DNA of 64,000 nt from Bacillus sp. Cs-700. GTDB lineage: Bacteria > Bacillota > Bacilli > Bacillales > Guptibacillaceae. This document shows, one piece after another, positions 61,070-64,000 of the stretch. The stretch covers positions 682,001 to 746,000 of the forward strand of contig NZ_CP041063.1 in the NCBI RefSeq assembly GCF_011082085.1. Direction: 5' to 3'. Numbering within the stretch: the stretch's first letter is position 1; each line of letters starts with the position of its first letter. The notes beneath the pieces were generated by a model. The model was not told the origin of the DNA, ran no database searches, and saw nothing but the letters and a program-made list of their open reading frames with translations. The translations under genes were made by a program, and so were the position numbers.

Positions 61070-63454
61070 ATGAATACGGTTGTTACACCTGTAAAACAGC
61101 CTAAGCTACAGAAGAGAAAGTGGCCGTATTACCTTACTGGAAGTATCTTATTCCTAGTGATTACCGCTTTAGCCATCAGTTTTTGGTTTGTGCAGAGAAC
61201 AGCTCCTGTAACAAATGGGGAAATCACTTTATCGGGCTTAGAAGGTTCTGTTTCCATTTATCGAGATCGTTCAGGCGTTCCTCATATTGAAGCCTCATCA
61301 ACAAAGGATTTATTTATGGCTCAAGGATTTGTGACAGCTCAGGACCGCATGTTTCAAATGGACCTAAGTCGTCGTCAAGCTTCTGGAACACTAAGTGAAG
61401 TCATTGGTGAGTCAACGATCGACAATGACAAATTTTTTCGTACGCTAGGCTTAAGAAGGGCTGCAGAAGATTCCTATACCGCCTACACTGATGAGGCAAA
61501 GCAAATACTCGAGTGGTATGCAGATGGTGTAAACGCCTATATGACACAAGCAAAAACGGAGAATTCACTACCGATTGAATTTACACTTGCGGGTTATGAA
61601 CCTAATGCATGGACACCACTTGACTCTCTTACAATTGGAAAGTACATGGCGTTTGATTTAGGAGGACATTGGGAAGGTCAGGCATTTCGCTACTACCTTC
61701 TTCAGAATTTCTCAGAAGAAGAAGCAATGGATTTGTTTCCGAGTTATCCTGATGAAGGGTCTACTGTTATTCAAGAAATTAAAGAAAGTCAGTTAGATAT
61801 CTCACAAAGTTTTGCTAAAGCGGTTATCCCTGATCCGTTTAACGGAAGTAATAATTGGGTCGTATCAGGCGAAAAAACCGCTTCAGGAAAGCCGCTTCTA
61901 GCCAATGATCCGCATCTTGGCCTCGGTACGCCTCCTATCTGGTACGAAACACACTTAAATTCTCCAGATTATCAGGTTAGTGGCGTTATTTTTGCAGGCG
62001 TTCCTGGAATTATCGTGGGACGAAACGACTCGATCGCCTGGGGAGTTACAAATGTAGGACCCGATGTTCAGGATCTCTATATTGAAAAAAGAAACCCAGA
62101 TAATCCCAATGAATTTCAATATAACGATTCATGGGAGGAAGCAGAAGTTCTTGATGAAAGCATACCTGTAAAAGACAGTGATCCGATTCCATATGAAGTT
62201 GTCATTACGCGACATGGTCCTATTCTCTCTGAATTTGCCCATGACGAACAACCGGATACGGCTTTATCCCTTAGATGGACTGCCCTAGATCCTTCAACCG
62301 AATTAGAAGCGGTTCTTAAAATCGATCAAGCTTCTAACTGGGAAGAATTTAAGGAAGCGCTAACTTCTTTTCACACGCCAGCTCAAAATTTTGTGTTTGC
62401 TTCCACTGACGGAACAATTGCTTACCGAGCAAATGGACTCATTCCAATTCGTAAAAATGGTGATAGCATGCTGCCAGTCCCCGGTTGGAACGATGACTAT
62501 GAATGGGAAGGTTATATTCCCTGGGAAGAACTTCCAACAATCGTAAATCCGGACGAAGGGTTCATTTCTACCGCAAATAATAAAATTACAACAGATGACT
62601 ACCCCTATCACATCACCCATACATGGGCTCAACCTTATCGTCAGGATCGCATTCGAGAAGTATTAATTGACGGAAATAACCTTGAGGCTCAAGATATGAT
62701 GAACCTTCAAAATGATTTCGTGAATTTACAGGGAAAGGAACTCACTCCCCTATTAACAAAGGAACTTCAAAGAGAAAACTTGACCTCAGTTGAAAAAGAC
62801 GCTCTCTCACTTCTTCAAGAATGGAACTATATCGATGGTAGAGATGAAGCCGCTCCCCTTCTCTTTCATCTATGGTTAGTGGAAATGGAGAAGGTGTTAT
62901 TTGATGGAAAGATTGACAAAGAAATGATGTCCCTTTTCGATGGGAAGAGTCAAGTCATTGACCAGCTCATTAGACGAGCTGTGAATGGTGAAGAAGGACC
63001 TTGGATGGAGAAGTCTGGGGGATTTCAATCCGTAGTAACGAAATCCTATCAAGCTGCCGTTGAACGCGCCGTTTCATTACAAGGACAAACACCTAAAAAA
63101 TGGGCGTGGGGGACGTTCCATTCCGTGCCTTTTGAACATCCTCTTGGTGCGATAAAGCCATTGAATCTTCTCTTCAATCCAGAAGTGAACGCGATAGGCG
63201 GTAGCCGCGTAACAGTTGGTGCTGCAGGCTGGAATTCATCAACCGGTACGGTTAACCACGGAGCCCCCTGGCGAGGCGTCACGGATTTAGCCAATATGGA
63301 AACAAGCTATAACGTCATATCCCCAGGTCAATCTGGTTACGTATTAAGTGAATGGTATGACAATCAAATTGATGATTGGGTAAATGGACGTTACCATGAA
63401 ACGAAGATGAGCGGTTATGAAGAAAACGCGAAGCATCTTATTCTTAAACCATAA
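61070..63454 (+). CDS. Membrane-anchored penicillin acylase family protein
   Basis: A 794-residue Ntn-hydrolase. Residues about 17-41 are an N-terminal membrane helix, so the enzyme is probably held on the outer face. The precursor is expected to cleave itself before Ser260 in NGSNNWVV, the nucleophile of the beta subunit; GKPLLANDPHL follows as in the family. It hydrolyses amide bonds, for example in penicillins or acyl-homoserine lactones; the natural substrate is not known. The start at 61070 is preferred over 61058 because GGGGGAAG lies between them. It is monocistronic with a cre-like site upstream. Confidence 0.9.
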   Translation: MNTVVTPVKQPKLQKRKWPYYLTGSILFLVITALAISFWFVQRTAPVTNGEITLSGLEGSVSIYRDRSGVPHIEASSTKDLFMAQGFVTAQDRMFQMDLSRRQASGTLSEVIGESTIDNDKFFRTLGLRRAAEDSYTAYTDEAKQILEWYADGVNAYMTQAKTENSLPIEFTLAGYEPNAWTPLDSLTIGKYMAFDLGGHWEGQAFRYYLLQNFSEEEAMDLFPSYPDEGSTVIQEIKESQLDISQSFAKAVIPDPFNGSNNWVVSGEKTASGKPLLANDPHLGLGTPPIWYETHLNSPDYQVSGVIFAGVPGIIVGRNDSIAWGVTNVGPDVQDLYIEKRNPDNPNEFQYNDSWEEAEVLDESIPVKDSDPIPYEVVITRHGPILSEFAHDEQPDTALSLRWTALDPSTELEAVLKIDQASNWEEFKEALTSFHTPAQNFVFASTDGTIAYRANGLIPIRKNGDSMLPVPGWNDDYEWEGYIPWEELPTIVNPDEGFISTANNKITTDDYPYHITHTWAQPYRQDRIREVLIDGNNLEAQDMMNLQNDFVNLQGKELTPLLTKELQRENLTSVEKDALSLLQEWNYIDGRDEAAPLLFHLWLVEMEKVLFDGKIDKEMMSLFDGKSQVIDQLIRRAVNGEEGPWMEKSGGFQSVVTKSYQAAVERAVSLQGQTPKKWAWGTFHSVPFEHPLGAIKPLNLLFNPEVNAIGGSRVTVGAAGWNSSTGTVNHGAPWRGVTDLANMETSYNVISPGQSGYVLSEWYDNQIDDWVNGRYHETKMSGYEENAKHLILKP

Positions 63455-63455
63455 C

Positions 63456-63486
63456 AAAAGGCTCTCTCAAATGAGAGAGCCTTTTA
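63456..63486. terminator. Bidirectional terminator
   Basis: AAAAGGCTCTCTC and GAGAGAGCCTTTT are complementary; T-run on both strands. It ends the acylase gene and ilvE. Confidence 0.9.
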
Positions 63487-63489
63487 CTG

Positions 63490-64000
63490 CTATTTTACGG
63501 ATACTGTCCAATTTTGTGTATCTTCTAACTTCCCTGTTTGAATACCTGTAATGGTGTCATACAATTTCTGAGAAAGTTCACCAATTTCATGATTGTTAAT
63601 AACCATTTTTTCACCTTGCCAGTTGAGTTCTCCTACTGGTGAAATGACGGCAGCCGTTCCAGTACCAAACGCTTCTTCAAGCTCTCCCTTTTGCGACAGC
63701 TCATACAGTTCTTCAATAGACACCTTTCTTTCAGTGACTGGAATATCCCATTTCTTTAACAATTCAATAACGGACATTCTTGTAATGCCATGGAGAATGC
63801 TACCGTTTAATTCTGGCGTAACAACTTCTCCATTAATCTTAAAGAAGATATTCATGCTCCCCACTTCTTCAATATAACGCTTTTCAACTCCGTCAAGCCA
63901 AAGAACATCTGCATTTCCGTCTTTATAGGCTTTTGCCTGCGCTTGATAAGCGGATGAATAGTTTCCGGCAGTTTTTGCCATTCCTGTTCCGCCTTTAACA
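63490..64000 (-). CDS. ilvE: Branched-chain amino acid aminotransferase, C-terminal part (cut by window edge)
   Basis: The frame is open to the last base of the window, so the start lies outside. Visible are about 169 residues: [24 protein letters not shown], where the lysine in AKTAGNY aligns with the pyridoxal phosphate lysine, [23 protein letters not shown] (substrate contact) and [17 protein letters not shown]. The layout is that of the mitochondrial-like BCAT group common in Bacillus. It makes or degrades Leu, Ile and Val by transamination with glutamate. The ATG at 63981 is internal. Confidence 0.93.
   Translation of the reverse strand, partial: VKGGTGMAKTAGNYSSAYQAQAKAYKDGNADVLWLDGVEKRYIEEVGSMNIFFKINGEVVTPELNGSILHGITRMSVIELLKKWDIPVTERKVSIEELYELSQKGELEEAFGTGTAAVISPVGELNWQGEKMVINNHEIGELSQKLYDTITGIQTGKLEDTQNWTVSVK

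Noticed and set aside
1-64000. Mobile elements, tRNA or rRNA genes
   Set aside because: No transposase, integrase, terminal repeats, tRNA-like cloverleaf or rRNA sequence was recognised on either strand.

Overview
The window is from the chromosome of a low-GC, Gram-positive, endospore-forming Bacillaceae member; I cannot fix the genus from sequence alone. The evidence is the AGGAGG-type ribosome sites on almost every gene, a B-type RNase P RNA, a spore coat CotD homologue behind a sigma-K-like promoter, and a mrfA-mrfB-cotD-ypsA-gpsB-rnpB-ypsC order resembling that of Bacillus subtilis. I see no phage, insertion sequence, integrase, tRNA, rRNA or CRISPR array.

Layout. 1-8.3 kb holds mixed single genes: the end of an MFS transporter, a cold-shock protein, a double GNAT acetyltransferase, a YjiH-like membrane protein, an MDR oxidoreductase, a toroid-fold protein and a PanE-like reductase. 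8.3-32.6 kb is one 24-kb block on the minus strand: a catabolic cluster for an acyl substrate. It encodes three acyl-CoA ligases, two acyl-CoA dehydrogenases, two crotonase-fold enzymes, three SDRs, a thiolase, a 3-hydroxyacyl-CoA dehydrogenase, a thioesterase, an acyl-CoA carboxyltransferase, an APH-fold kinase, a ComB-like phosphatase, a phosphotriesterase-like lactonase, a complete Liv-type ABC importer and a TetR regulator. Three copies of one palindrome (consensus near ACTAACCGGTTAGTATG) sit ahead of its three transcription units, so it looks like one TetR regulon.

32.9-49.7 kb is a housekeeping and sporulation stretch: M32 carboxypeptidase, small YppF-like and DUF4359-like proteins, ypsC, rnpB, gpsB, ypsA, cotD, a DnaQ-like exonuclease with a DUF294 nucleotidyltransferase, the mitomycin repair pair mrfB/mrfA, a broken ycgL-like nucleotidyltransferase, a YyaL-type protein and small secreted or membrane proteins. 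49.8-55.9 kb is a histidine-utilisation locus in the order hutU-I-G-P-H, with a cre site before hutP and a HutP-type antiterminator between hutP and hutH. 56.3-64 kb holds a class I aldolase, an AraC-type regulator with a glutamate in the phospho-acceptor position, two tandem paralogous membrane proteins of unknown function, a MerR-like regulator, a membrane-anchored penicillin-acylase-family enzyme and the end of ilvE.

The most interesting system is the 24-kb cluster. Its kinase (19841-20902) and its 402-residue dehydrogenase (28138-29346) resemble the two halves of mammalian ACAD11, which degrades 4-hydroxy acids by phosphorylation and elimination. With a lactonase-like enzyme, ligases, a dedicated importer and complete beta-oxidation in the same predicted regulon, I infer a pathway for gamma-lactones, 4-hydroxy acids or related keto acids. 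The substrate itself cannot be read from the sequence.
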